This document shows, in pieces, positions 25,735 through 37,899 of a DNA stretch of 64,000 nucleotides. Below the pieces are notes generated by a model that saw nothing but the letters and a program-made list of their open reading frames with translations, was not told the DNA's origin and did no database searches. Source of the DNA: Dichotomocladium elegans (Eukaryota; Mucoromycota; Mucoromycetes; Mucorales; Lichtheimiaceae); the NCBI GenBank assembly GCA_025716815.1, contig JAIXMN010000030.1:349119-413118 (forward strand), read 5' to 3'. Numbering within the stretch: the first letter of the stretch is position 1; each line of letters starts with the position of its first letter. Position numbers and translations under genes: made by a program.

Positions 25735-27218
25735 TTACAAAAGAAAATGGGTATATCGACGACTCTCCACGTGGACTTGCATGTCCGTCAGCTTATATTC
25801 ATTCAACTCCTGTTTGATCTTGATGCTCATTAAAGGAGTCAGCTTCTGGCATGTCGCCTCTGAATCACAGCGCCGGTCGTATTCTCCCGGGCTGAATGTC
25901 TCGTGCACTTGGATGGTCGGATAGAATTGGATCCGTTTCGTGGTTGCGGTTGTGGTGGTACTGGCGTTGCTCTTGTCGGTTCCTTCATCCTGTTCAACCG
26001 TTGCTGTGCTGCTACTGCTAACACAGCTAGAATTGCTGATAACCGACGATTCTTGTTGTTCCTCGTCCATTGACAACTGTATGTCAGCCACCGCTGTCGT
26101 CGTCTTCACCATCTCATCCTCTGCTTCCTCTTCGAGCACTGTCGGTACAATGTTGTTCCTTTGGAATAAAATCGACAAGGCGCGTATAGATGACCTTCGT
26201 CGCGGACTGTGCTGCTGCTGCTGTTGCAGAGTGTTCGTCTTGTTGGTATTTGGAGACGGAGAAGGTGGCGTGCTCCTGAAAACGTCCCGCAATCGTCTCG
26301 AGATGGAACGTTTTGGGCTTATACATGGTACTTCAGAAACGACGGATGATGCCACAGACGTAACAGAAGAACGACGGCTGGTTGAGAAATCGGAAGAGGA
26401 TGTGATAGACACAGTAGACGAGGATGAGGATGAGGTGCGCGACGGTCGGGGTTCATGATAATGGAATTGTTGGTTTTGCAGATGCGAGTAGTAAAGGGAG
26501 TTGCTGCGAGGACTCGTGTTACCGTTACCCGATCGGCTGGCGGGTCGTGACGAAGAGGAAGGTCGAGGTACAGGCGTCGAGGAGGACCTTTGAGGCTTCA
26601 GCGGCTGTGATTGGTCAACCCATGTGCTATGATTATTAGGATGATAGAATTGCTGGTAGCACGGATGTTGGTAAGAAGGCACATAGTAGTATGAACCGTG
26701 CAGTTGCTGTTGCTGCTGTTTCTGTGTCATAACATGATGGTACTGTTGGTAGTATGCGGCCCATTCGGCTGATGTTGTGTTGGCGCCTCCATGAGTGTTA
26801 GGTGCTGGGAAGGGATATCCCATCATTGCCTGTGGAGGGTCGGTCTATAGCAAGGAAGATTCGATATTAAAACGTGGTGTAAGTAATAGATAGAGTACAC
26901 GTATGAGAAAAAGTCCTTCTTTCTCAGGAGGAAGGTAGAGAAGGGAGTAATGGGGAGGGGATGGAAGGCGGAGAAGGAGGGAAGATCCGCGTGATTTATC
27001 TTTTGCTTTATCGCCTTGCCCATTCTGCTTATGTATATATATAAAAGAATACTACATACCTGTTTGGTGGTGCGCACCTTGGGTGATATGTAATTGGTAA
27101 GCGCAATATCTTCTCGATGCTTGCTGATTTGCAAGGTAGAGCTTCTTCGGCGCGATGCCTTGTTGCTGTCGTTGTTGTTGTTCTGGATGGATTGGTGAGT
27201 GGTGGAAACGGTTGTCAT
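25735..27218 (-). CDS. Bni4-like protein phosphatase 1-targeting protein
   Basis: Two exons, 27060-27218 and 25735-26844, join in phase to 422 residues. Most of the protein is low complexity (Gln, Ser, Thr, Tyr rich). The C-terminal 70 residues are conserved-looking: KRIQFYPTIQVHETFSPGEY, DRRCDSEATCQKLTPLMSIK, then KQELNEYKLTDMQVHVESRR and YTHFLL at the end. KRIQF fits the RVxF docking motif for protein phosphatase 1, and the ATCxxLTP, IKxELNxYK and SRxYTHF blocks match the C-terminal region of yeast Bni4 and its filamentous-fungal relatives. Bni4 brings PP1 and, through it, chitin synthase III machinery to the bud neck. A comparable role at septa or hyphal wall sites is inference. The rest of the protein is unalignable by eye. 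Confidence 0.75.
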
Positions 27219-30147
27219 TATTCAGCGAGAGGGGGGATGGCTGTGGTTTATATGGTCAATAAGGTATAGTATAAGTGTAGTTTGCTGTTGTTTTTCTGTA
27301 GTTGTATAATAATAAGTGCGATATAGCTGTAGAGTGGGAGGAAGAGAGGGAATTGTACACGCCAGTAATGCAGAGGATAGACTACTATGTATATACAAGA
27401 TGGGGCTGCTGCTGGAGGCGGTTCAATTCGTACGTAGGGCGGATGGAATGAGAGAAAGGAAGTTTAGGCGAAGGACGATGCCGTGTAAGGTGGAACAGAA
27501 AGGATTGGAAAGGGTTAAAGATGGGAAAAAGCCAGGAAAGTTGCACACGAAGCAATGTCCGTTTTTATAAAAGGATTCCTTTTTTCTTCTCCGCTCAGCA
27601 TAGAGCAACAGCAACAAACAACAGCACCAGCAGCAACACAACAACATAGTACTGTGTATTGCACCGCATCACATCGCACTGCATATCCCCGCCTTTCTTT
27701 TCTTTCTTTCTCTCACTCTCTCTCGCTCTCGGTCGCGTGCACCCTCTATCTGTGGATTGTATTTCCCCAAGTAAAGACATTGCACACCACAGGTCCATCC
27801 TCCAACCCCCCCTTTTTTGTGGTCACCGGTCACCCCCTTGCAAGGCAGGCGCGATGATGGAAAGTTCGATAAATGCTGTGGTCTAAATATCCAAAAGACA
27901 ATAATGCTTCTATGACAAAAATTATTGCGTGATGCAAATGGTCGCACACTCATAATCCCGGAGTCGCTTGACCCTTCTCGTCCTTTCCCCGTACTCCTCT
28001 TTAATGGCCGCCATATCCCGATTTGTGAACCCATCCTTCCGTGTGCCAGCATCTCTTTCTGACGAGTGGAAAAGCACAGGAGCACAGGCTACCTTCTGCA
28101 AAAACAAAGAAAAGGGGAGCAAGTGCTACGTCTGTACATGTGTAGATAGATTTACCGACCGTGCTATCATGTAGTAATTATTCGCACTCTCTCTCCGAAA
28201 CGAAACACATTGACGGTCAGATAGTCTCTCTCAGTGTCTTTTTCTCTTTCCTGACGAGCAGAAATCACCGTCTGTATAAGGCGGATCGGGGCCATTTGAT
28301 AAAGTACGGACCAAGATAAAGTGTCAAACAATGGCTCGTCGGGCCTATTACATTGATGTAACACCAGTGCAAAACTTACACACAGACGCAACGTGTACAT
28401 GCGATGTACGTAAGGTGAGGATTGATTCGTGTAACATTGGAGCACAGGGTCAGAAACCTTACGCGTTGAACGAACACGGAGAAACTTGATTGACGGCTGC
28501 TCTCCTTTGAAGGCCGACGAAAGGGGGTGCGGCGGGAAAGAGGACGGGAACAAAGCCGAGGCTGACCCGAAAAGGCGTGAGGCGAAGGATGGATACCATC
28601 AACAGGCAACACGCAATTTAGGGTTACCACATTGTTGAGTACCATTCGGTCTATATTATGCGTCAGGCATCAGCAGGAAAAGCAATATTAGAATCATACG
28701 TCTTTCAAACGTACCCGCGATCAGCATTTGAACGCTTAAATGCGGTATGTATACTCGCGATGGACCTAGTTGAGCGAGCAGGAGGTCGACAGAGTTGCAG
28801 ATCTCTCCCCTGCAGGGTCTGTCTGCTGTATTTCCTAAAAGACGCATGCTTACATGGAGAAGAGATATCCACGGGGCTACACAGAGAGGAAAAGAGCCAA
28901 GGAGCGAGTGTGTATATATATGTGTCCCGGTAGTGCCTGAAAGAAGTGTCAACAAATATAAGGCACCTTTCTCTAGCTTTCATGCGTGTATGTACGCGCA
29001 TACAAGAAGTGAATAGCCGTTGCTTGTGGATACCTTTATCGCTTCTTTAGATTATCTTTAGCACCTGCTCCTCCCATCGATGTCGGAACCGACTTACTGT
29101 ATTCAATAAACACTGCTACTGCTTTTACAAAAGTTCGAAACTGTATTCCGTCAATGCAGAAGCGTCCCTTTTTTGCTACTGTATTTTCAACAGTATACTA
29201 GAATAATATGCGTGGAATGGTATAGGATACTCGTATAGGTGCGTCCATTATAGTCCCCACGGGTACATCTTGAAATTTTCCATTGTTAACCATTCGATAC
29301 ATCTCTTATAGCTTCACCAGCATCGTACCGATAAGGACGTAAGGATGCTGTTTATTGCTTCCGTATGCTGTAAAGAGCGCGGGCATGGATAAAATGTGAC
29401 GACGAACTTTTGATGGACTCACTGCTTGTCATGATACAACTTTTGTCGACGCTCATGAACACGGGAGTACAGCAACAGTCTTTCGCTCAACATGAAAGAA
29501 GTCTTTCTTTGGACTTGCGGATAATATCCTCTTAGATGAATACATGCTTATACGGAAGCATATGCTGGTCAAAGGAATAAATATATATGGGGTGGGAGAT
29601 GTGTTTGACTGACTCTCTTTCATCATTTGCAACTAAAGCTTTTTGTTGATTTATTGTGCTGTGGGAATAAACGAGTACGCCTTTATTTACTACGTAAATA
29701 TACATAACTTCCGGATGCACCCGTGCCGCCCCACCTCCTACATGGACTCGCTGTTGTCTGGCGAGAACCTTAATATGCTGCTCTTCTGCCCCCTCTCCCT
29801 TGCTTTTACGACTGACATTATCGTTGGTCTGTCGCCGACTTCTCCTCCCTCCTTAAATGTACAAAACAGGAGACCTATATATAAGGTTGCATGGGGGGTC
29901 GCTCAGCGATAACAAAGTCATACTGTAGATTAAACTATGTATTCCTGTGCGAAGCTGAAAGCTACTAGATTCTCCATACACATTGTGATTCCATTATTTG
30001 CGATGACCCGTGCAAGAACGAAATAGACGACATCCTCTCCGCTTTTTCCTTGGGAAGAAGTGCCGCGGTGGTATTATTTGGCCGCGTTATTATTATTTTT
30101 TTTCCAAGCGACGGATACATTGTTGTTCTAGAAAATGTGTGCGGCTT
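27219..30147. other. 2.9-kb stretch with unassigned open frames
   Basis: No domain was recognised. Minus-strand frames at 27922-28122 (ends NRDMAAIKEEYGERTRRVKR then RLRDYECATICITQ), 28167-28553 and 28656-28955 look more protein-like than their neighbours and may be exons of one unknown gene, but I could not chain them confidently. The rest, including 29.0-30.1 kb, is AT-rich with (CT)n and (GT)n patches. Confidence 0.35.
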
Positions 30148-30802
30148 TCATATTTCATGCTCTCTTTCTGCAGACCCTTCGCTGGAGGGAACCGTCTTTG
30201 CTGAGCTGCCGAAGAGATATCCCGAGAAGTAATAAAAAAAGAAGAAGACCACCACTATAATGGTGACATAGTAACATAGCTGGCGTTTGTGGCGTGTCGA
30301 GATCATGCGGTTCATACGGCTATACGACTGCCGCATGGTCTGACCCAGTCCGCCAAATGCTTGATTCTTTTGGCGAAAACACACACATACACACAATCAG
30401 TTTCTTTTTTTTTTTTTAAAAAAAATGATGCGAAAAGAAGGCAGGACATACCGATTCATCCAAAAGTCTGTCTTGAGCACTCACTTCTTGATGCATGTCA
30501 ATGGTAATCTAAAAAAGAGCGGGTCAACCCATCGTCCAGTTCCGCATGCCCTCCTTTTTTGTCTTTCTTCCCCTTTACATTTTTTAAAGCAGACAGCTTG
30601 GATCCAAGCTCGTTCATCCGCACATCATTTTGCTGCTCAAAGACATAGCTGTTGTCGTTGTCTGTTCGTGGTTGGCTTGGTTCGCTACGATTCGCATTGC
30701 TCCTGCGTGCGCGTATTGTACAAATTAGAAAGATCTACTTTTCTTGGCTGCACGCTTTAAAGCATTCGATGAAGAGTTTCTCTTGGGAGCGGGGTGAAGC
30801 AT
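30148..30802 (-). CDS. Qc-SNARE of the Bet1/Sft1 type
   Basis: At least four small exons on the minus strand. The middle ones read FEQQNDVRMNELGSKLSALK at about 30,580-30,640, then NITIDMHQEVSAQDRLLDES at 30,452-30,510, then NQAFGGLGQTMRQSYSRMNR MISTRHKRQ before a single hydrophobic anchor (LCYYVTIIVVVFFFFYYFSG). This is the heptad SNARE motif followed by a tail anchor, closest in layout to Bet1 and Sft1, which work in ER-Golgi and intra-Golgi fusion. Unusually, about 24 polar residues follow the anchor to the stop at 30148. The first exon starting at the ATG at 30802 (MLHPAPKRNSSSNALKRAAK) is likely, but its splice phase to the next exon does not close cleanly, so the 5' end is provisional. 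Confidence 0.72.
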
Positions 30803-31066
30803 ACCACATTTTTTTGTAGGAAAGGGCGTATAAGCAAAAAAAGGTGTGTGTGTGTGTGTGATTCCCAGATAGCGAACTCGAACTTAAAGCGTGTTTCCCT
30901 CTATTTTTTTTCTGTGGGGCTATTTGGTAGCCTGTCTTACGATAATCAAACCTCTTGTGAATAATGATCATACCGTTGGCTTTCCACGCCGCCCAATTTT
31001 CCACCCTTGTTCACAGATACTATGGGTGCCTTGCAAACCACTGTTCCACTTTTCTTTTATTTCAGT

Positions 31067-33561
31067 TCACGGCCATTTTTGCGTGCCTATCCGTCTGCCA
31101 TGGAAGAAATCGCGCATGGACTGATCCGTTGATGCCACTTGCCGATGCCGTTGTTCAATCATGGACAATGCATGCTCTAGATCGTCGTCGTCGTCGTCGT
31201 CCACTATCATCTTTGCATCTTCTTCTTCTTCTTCCTCCTCATCCTAAAATAAACAATCCAACTGAGTTTGCCTCGCTTTGGGCTCTTTTCTCAGTCCGTA
31301 TCTACCTCTTCTTGGGGGATGACCAAGCTGAGATTACTTCGTGGGTCTGGATCGCCCCCATCGTCATCTTCATCCGGGCTCTCGCTTTGTGCGTCGTTAT
31401 TTTCCTCATGATCGCTCAAATCTAGCAGTTCGGCATTTTCTGGTAGTGGTTGTAGCGCCTTGGCAAACGCAGCTGTCTTTGGATCGCGTGCTTAAAGAAT
31501 AACATATCAATGTGACGGTTATGCTTATACTCCTGACATACCTAATGCCACCAACGGATCGCCGCTATTCTGCAGCCGCCGCCGCCGCTCTTCGTTGGCA
31601 GCCCGCCGTAAAGCAACGAGATCATTATCTTCCCGGTCATCCAATAAATCAAAGTCGTCGAGCATTAAACCCGACTCGCGCGCTGCCCGTCGCCGTCTCA
31701 AGTCGCCACTTAAGATATCTTTGACTAAGCGATCCACCATGTGTCTGTCCGACTCGGCCAGTTGCGAATTTAACGCAGCCCGCAGCGCTTCTTCGTTTAC
31801 GTGCTCATCCGTCTTGTCTACCAGCATGCCATCTTGCTCAAATCGATCCAGGTCCTCGCCATCGTCGCTGTCCTCGGGTCCACCAGCACCAAAGAATTCA
31901 TCTTCTTCTTCCTCTGCTTCCGCATCGAGGTAGTGGTTCGTTTTGGGGGTATTATTTTGTTTATATTTCTTGACACCATCATCATTGCTATTGCTGCTGC
32001 TGTTTCCGTCCTCCTCCTCAGCATCAGATCCGCCGTCATCGTTCTCGCTCCCGTCCGAGTCGCTAAGGATGGCATTCTTCCATTTTCGTTTTCGAATCTG
32101 TACCATATCACCATCTTCCTCTTCCAGCGGCGCCGGCCACAGCTCGTCTTCTGGATGCCCTTCGTTACCCGCGGAGAGCTGAACATCAGCCGCCCCATCA
32201 ACTCCCTCCTCGGCGTCTCCCATCGCTTCATCTTCTTCCTCTGCTTCGTTGTCGGATTCGCCCGAATACGCTAAGATTTCGTCGTCGTGGTCAAGAGTAT
32301 TCTTTGGTTTCCGCTTGGAGGTATCCTTTGTGAAATGCTGCTTAATTTGAAGCCCAATCACCTCTGCCTGTTTCTCCTTGGCCAGCTGCTCTTGTGCAAT
32401 CTCTGCAGCAGACTTGTACTCGCCTCTCGCCTTGGCCATGTCCTGAAGCTCTTTCCGTCGATTGAGCATTTCGTGGGCAATCTTGCTTTGCAGCCGCTTA
32501 TTCAAATCGCCATGGCTAAGAATATGGCGTTGCCGCCGTTGCTGATGTGGTGACGTTTGTTGGAACTGCTGAAAGGCGTAATGGCGTGGTTGTTCGGGCG
32601 ATGCTATCGCAAGGGCTCGCAGTTGTGGTGGTATATTGACGATTTCCAAATCATCGTCTTGCTGAAGCAACATGCGCGCATGGTATCGAGCAGCTCTTTT
32701 TCGTCGTTCGGGGGTGGATTCCAGGGTAGGATTTGGCTTCTGCTGCTGCTGTTCCATCTCTTGCTCTTCCGACAGAGATGCAGAGGTGGCGTGCCCGTTG
32801 GATTCCTGTTGCTGTAACTGCTGTTGCTTGTTCTTGAGTCTCTCAACAATATCCGTGAACGAGAGTTTGTTCATCCGTGGCTGCAAGGTTGCCACCGTTT
32901 GGCGTAAGAGTCTTTGGTTTTCCATACGCATTTTCAATTCGGCTTGTTTTGACATGGCTCGCTTTGCTGGTCGTTGCTTTGTCTTTCTCTTTATCTGTGT
33001 TTCAATGCCATCATGGTTATCGCCTTCATCGCTGCTGCTGCTGCTGCTTGAGTCGTCTAAAAATGTAAAAGGCGCCCTGGATCGGGACATGGGATCCACC
33101 GCTTGTGCTGACGGTGTACTGCCATCTTCACAATCGCTTGCTGCAGCAGGCGGTTCAGTTTGTTTCTTCTTCTTCGTCTTCTGAGGTTGCTTCTGCTTCC
33201 GCAACGTCTTTGGCTCAGGCGGCGGCGGCGGCGCGGTCCTGAGCATCGACTGGACCTCGGCCGCCTTGACTGCGGCTGGTGTACGGAACAACGCATTGTC
33301 CTTCAGGGGATCGTCGTCCTCACTGTCGCTGTCATCGTCACCAAGGTTTGTGACACGCATCAAACGCTTGAGACGATCGGGAATGTTGAGATTAGCAACT
33401 GCAGACAGACCGCGGGTGTCGAGATCGTCGTCATCATCTTCGGAATCGGACAGACTTAATGGCTTTCGCGGAGGCTCCTTATGCACTGATAAAGCATGAT
33501 CGTCTTCTGAATCGGTCGACAGGCACATGCGAGCCAATGTTGGAGGGACGGCTTGGTCCAT
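31067..33561 (-). CDS. mrc1: Mrc1/Claspin-like mediator of the replication checkpoint
   Basis: Three exons, 31542-33561, 31306-31490 and 31067-31243, join in phase to about 793 residues. The protein is very acidic, with many SDSED clusters, and has basic segments in the middle third. The Mrc1-like domain lies near residues 580-680: EDEFFGAGGPEDSDDGEDLD, then HVNEEALRAALNSQLAESDR, then DRLVKDILSGDLRRRRAARE and LMLDDFDLLDDREDNDLVAL. Mrc1 travels with the replication fork, couples polymerase epsilon to the helicase and passes the stalled-fork signal to the checkpoint kinase. Several SQ/TQ sites, the usual kinase targets, are present. I place the start at the ATG at 33561; the frame is open further upstream. 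The very C-terminal end may contain another intron. Confidence 0.85.
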
Positions 33562-33624
33562 AACTAGAAATGGGTGTCGGGGAAAGGGGAAGAAAGCCTG
33601 AAAATATTTGTGCCGCGAAATTTC

Positions 33625-33692
33625 GCACACACGCGCGCGTGCGCGCGCGTGAGCGCGTGCGCGCGCGTGAGCGCGTGCGTGTGTGTGTGTGG
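33625..33692. repeat. Alternating purine-pyrimidine tract upstream of mrc1
   Basis: About 65 bp of almost perfect GC/GT alternation (CACACGCGCGCGTGCGCGCG, with short GTGAGCGC interruptions, then (GT)n) lie 64-130 bp upstream of the mrc1 start codon. Such tracts are classic Z-DNA formers. Confidence 0.85.
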
Positions 33693-34323
33693 ATGTCTCG
33701 ATATGTGTGGAGTCAGAGAGAAGGCTGGTTTCTACCACCTCAGATATACACATGTATATGCGGTCATTTTAGTTTCTCTAAAGATTGCTTGCGTTTTTTT
33801 TTTTTCGTTGAAAAATGCAAAGTCAAGCAGGAAAAAGAGAGTGAAGGGGGAGGGGAAGGGGTGTTCATCGTTCCCCGACGATGGCTGACTCGTAACTATT
33901 CTCTCGCGTCAGCTGCTCATCTTGTTTTATGTGTTCAGCTCAGCCCACCTCTTGAGCACCCGGCGCCAAGTTGGCTGTACATTGCAATACATTATACCTG
34001 GAGGGCCTAGGATATACGACCATATATGATCGTGCTAGGCACAGATATTGGCGGATGATGATCCCAAAGAGATGGTGAGTGGACTCAAAGCATTGTCTCG
34101 TCTTTTGTGGATTCAAATGGCGAAATGCATTTATTTATTCCAGGTATCATAATAGCAGTGGGTAGGAGAAAGATGTATATAGGGATGTGACGGGAGAAGA
34201 GGTGATGCAAGAGAAGAAAAGAGCGTTTTCCTCCCTCTTGTGTTGTGAGATTTGCCCTTTTTTGAAGGAGGGGGGAAACGGTGTGAGGAAGAACGGATGG
34301 AATGCAAAAATGTATGAGGCACC
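33693..34323. other. Intergenic region between mrc1 and uap1
   Basis: Contains the distal mrc1 upstream region and the 3' flank of uap1, with purine-rich runs. No gene is supported. Confidence 0.6.
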
Positions 34324-36012
34324 TTAATGGGAAATGGCACGGATCAAGTCCTCTCTTGTCTCGATGATCGCAGGCGCGCGGATCGTCTTTCCGGCCACGA
34401 TTTCACTTAAGCCTTCACCAGCGTAAGATACCCAGGGAGAGATCTCGAATTGGAACTTCTCAAAGTCGTCAGAGTCTTCTCCTTCCACCTTACCACCTGC
34501 AGCCTCGATGAAGCGGACGTGTTGGGAAATAATGTCACGGCGGGATGTCTCGGGGCAATCTGCGCCGGAACCGGGCGCATTCTTCAAGGGCGAGAACTCA
34601 TCCTTGCGGTAGCATTCCAACACAGAGAAGCGTTGAGCAAAAGGGAAGACGTCGAAAACGAAGCACTCGAGCTTCATACCGCTGTTGGTCTTGGGAGAGA
34701 TCTGCTCGCCAGTCTCAAGATCAACATATTTAATCTTCTTTTTGGCAATGTGATACTCGAGCTCAGAAGCAAAGGAAGGAACCCGCTCAAGGAATTCGGT
34801 CGAAAAGAAATGGTTGGCAATGTTGGCCGCGCCAAATGCCAAGGAACCATCCTCGCAGCGTTTCTCGGACACCTCCTGGGAGATCTCAGAGTACTCAACG
34901 ACGCCATATGCACCATTGCGCAAGCATACCACACCGACAGGCTCCTCAGGAGCAGCCTTAGGAACGACCTTGACGCCGCAATCGGTATTCTTGGAAACCG
35001 AGTAACCAATGAAGACTGGATCAGCCACTCGAGCAAGGCAATTGTCGACGCAGTAGCAGTGGGTATATTGGATTCCGCGCTCCTTGAGCGACTGGATCAC
35101 GCCGGTGTTCTGGAGGGCGGCGTAGATACCACCGTTGCCGTCGGGGGCAATGGCAACCTGTTGCTATTTTTAGAAATTTGCTATATACATGGGGGTCCGT
35201 CCGCGTTGAGTTACCTTATTTTTGGACTCCAGGATAATTTTGCCATCAAAGGTTAAACACGGCAGCGTGCCTAAGTAATTTTACACGAGATCAGCAAAGC
35301 ACGTTCAGTTTGCCTAATTACCGTGTCCCTGCCCCCCCTTTGATGAATGTTCACCCTAGCTAACCCATTGCATGGGCAACCTCCATTTACCTTGCTGGAA
35401 AAAAATCACATTCTCTTCTTTAAGGCCAAAGAACTTGTTGGCCTTGAAGTAGTCGTAGGTGGCCTCATGCGTAGGGCCCGAGGTCATGATGTACCAGGGA
35501 ATGATGGTGTCGACAGCAGCATTAGGCTTACGGTATTGGCTTGCAACGTGCTGCAAGCGCAGAATACGCTCTGCCTGGAGCTGGAACAGTGGCTTACCGG
35601 AAGGCAGCTTGATGTCATAGCACCCCTTCGGTGCGCTCGATCCAAGGCGCGTTCCTTGACCACCAGCCATAAGGATCACAGCCACCTTGCCCTCGGCGAT
35701 TTGTGTGAGACCAATCGTTTCCCATTCGGCAATGGTCTCTGGGCTGGCTCTGATGACGGAATCAAAGACATCTTCTGGCAAAGGCTCTACGGCAGCCTCT
35801 TGGTTCTGGGCACTCGCCTCTGCGCCGGCAATGGCCTTCTGGTAAATCTGGTTGACTCGATCGACATCGAGAGAAGACAACTGCTGAAATAGCTCTTGCT
35901 GCTCCTCGACAGACAGGTCATCGAAGAATTGGAACAAGTGACCCTGGTTGGCGCGGTCATAGCGCTCCTTAAGAGCCTGGAGCTCAGCCTCGGGAATGGC
36001 GGCGATGGTCAT
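34324..36012 (-). CDS. uap1: UDP-N-acetylglucosamine pyrophosphorylase
   Basis: Three exons, 35391-36012, 35215-35270 and 34324-35157, join in phase to 503 residues, the usual size. The nucleotide-binding loop VAVILMAGGQGTRLGSSAPK is at about residue 105, followed by KGCYDIKLPSGKPLFQLQAE. Further family blocks are WYIMTSGPTH, NKVAIAPDGNGGIYAAL, HCYCVDNCLARVADPVFIGY, GVVEYSEIS and MKLECFVFDVFPF. The enzyme makes UDP-GlcNAc from UTP and GlcNAc-1-phosphate in the cytosol, feeding chitin, N-glycan and GPI-anchor synthesis. The start at 36012 was chosen because it places IPEAELQALKERYDRANQ at the N terminus; an upstream in-frame ATG (36144) would add 44 proline/serine-rich residues from what looks like the leader. 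Confidence 0.97.
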
Positions 36013-36612
36013 GATGAGATGGAGGGGGGAGAGTATGGGTGAAGGAAAAAAGGAAGAAAGAAAAGAGAAGGGCGGAGAGGGTTCGGGGAACGAGGCCTTT
36101 AAATAACGTGTATGCTGCAGGCTGCATGCGTGATGGCGCTCCACTGTACTTGGGCCTTCCTTGCCCAGCGCCCAAACCTGTCAACCTCAGCATCCACAGG
36201 ACTGAGTTTTCGCCAACGTCGTACAAGAGGTCTAAATTTGACACAGCAGTAAATTGCATCTTTTTGCGTAGCTTGGATTCTTTGGAGATCAGTCCACCTA
36301 GTGCAATTTTCAATTCCCGGCTATGCGTGAAGTAAATAACACTGAATATTTTATTATTAGATATCATATTAGGCAGCTAATGTACAGGACAAAGAAACGG
36401 GAAAAGGAACAAAGGTCTAGCCCCTGATGAAGCGATGTTCTGCGAACAGGTTGTATACAAGGTTAATATTAGAAAAAGATGCTCATGTGTACGAACGAGT
36501 CTGGGCGTGGGTGGGGGGAGGGAGGCTGTCGGTGACAAGCAATGGAAAATGAGGTGAGTGGTATCGTCATTGTTTGCTCGAATTGTGGGGAAAGTACGGA
36601 TGATCATCGCTT

Positions 36613-37899
36613 TTATGACGGCGCGGATGTGGTCAAGCTGTCATTCCAGGTGCTCTCGACCACTTCATCGATCTCTTTGATCCACTCCTCGTCAACATAC
36701 CAATAGCCACGCATTTGGAGCTCTTCCTTCTTCCTGCCGGCGACCTACACAAACGCAAGTGCAACATCCAAAGTCGCATAAGCCTACATGCCTTAAATGG
36801 GTCTTGTGCTTCTTACTCTATAATTGGCATGCAGAATATACGGTTGAACCCCACGTGAGTTGGACAAATTGTGATCAAAGTAAGCAAAGCCGTTCGGGAA
36901 ATGCATCACGTCGAGAAGGATGACACTTGAGGTTCGGATATCTTTGATTATGCTGTTAAGTGCCCGGTTCATTGCACCTTGCTGGGTTAGGCCCTGATTT
37001 GAGTCCTGGAGCACGATCGTCTCGGCAAGCAAGCGTTTCATATCGAGCGCGGGCCGCATCATAAAGAAGCCTGAATTGATTTGCCGCTCATCTAGCCCCT
37101 CCTGCTGGAAGATTACATGTGTATCCTGGCGAATATCGAGTAACGCCTTGAGATATTCGCGCATGCGCGGCCGAAGCCAGACAATATCGATATCCGAGAA
37201 GAAAACATTGATGTCAAGATAGAGGAGCCTCTGGACCACAAGAGTCTTGGAGTGTGTAATCGCTTTATAAAGCGGTGACCAGTAATCCTCAAACTCGGAG
37301 GCGACCGCTTGGTGGAACCACTCGTCGGGGATCGTTGTCGCGTGTTCCCCGTACCCAGCACTCACAAGATGTTCATAAAGCTTATCATCCAGGCAGAACA
37401 CCAGGAACTTGGTCTCGTTTGTCCGCTTAAGCGACTCGATCCAATTATACATGTAATCCCGCATGCCGTAATTGGCTGTTGCGATAATCAACACACGGCC
37501 ATCAGCCATGTTAGCATCGATCTTACGCATGAGATCCGCCGGAGGCGCAGGAAGTGAATCAGGCACTTCGATATGCCGGTCTGAATCAGCAAGCTCAGGC
37601 ACCTGAATTTCACTGTCGGGCATGTCCTGAGGGTTGTCCGGTAACGGTTCAGTTGAGTCATGACTGTAACAAGTGCATTTCCAAGGATCGACAATCTCGC
37701 CGTCATCGCCGGCGGCAGTGGTGGTATTGAATGAATGCTGTTGATCTTCCAAGTAGTCAGCTTGGACAGTATGAGATGAAGGCGGCGGCCATGTGGCTTG
37801 AGAGAAACTGGTCAATGAAAAGAGTATAAGTGTGATCAAGGTGGCGATGGCCAGTAGCGTCACAAGTGGTCGTTGATAGCGTCGCTCGTGTGGGAACAT
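36613..37899 (-). CDS. Type II membrane glycosyltransferase, GT77-like nucleotide-diphospho-sugar transferase family
   Basis: Two exons, 36817-37899 and 36613-36744, join in phase to 404 residues. A short cytosolic N terminus (FPHERRYQRP) precedes one hydrophobic anchor (LVTLLAIATLITLILFSLTS), as in Golgi type II enzymes. The catalytic domain contains VLIIATANYGMRDYMYNW, RLLYLDINVFFSDIDIVWLR with the D-x-D metal site (DID), INSGFFMMRP, TQQGAMNRALN and FPNGFAYFD. HANY straddles the intron and the second exon supplies KKEELQMRGYWYVDEEW. This layout is that of the Nucleotid_trans (PF03407) family, which includes plant and fungal alpha-galactosyl or xylosyl transferases. The donor and acceptor sugars cannot be told from sequence. 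Confidence 0.88.

Noticed and set aside
34450..35256. 268-codon plus-strand frame over uap1
   Set aside because: It is a shadow of a well-supported conserved gene.
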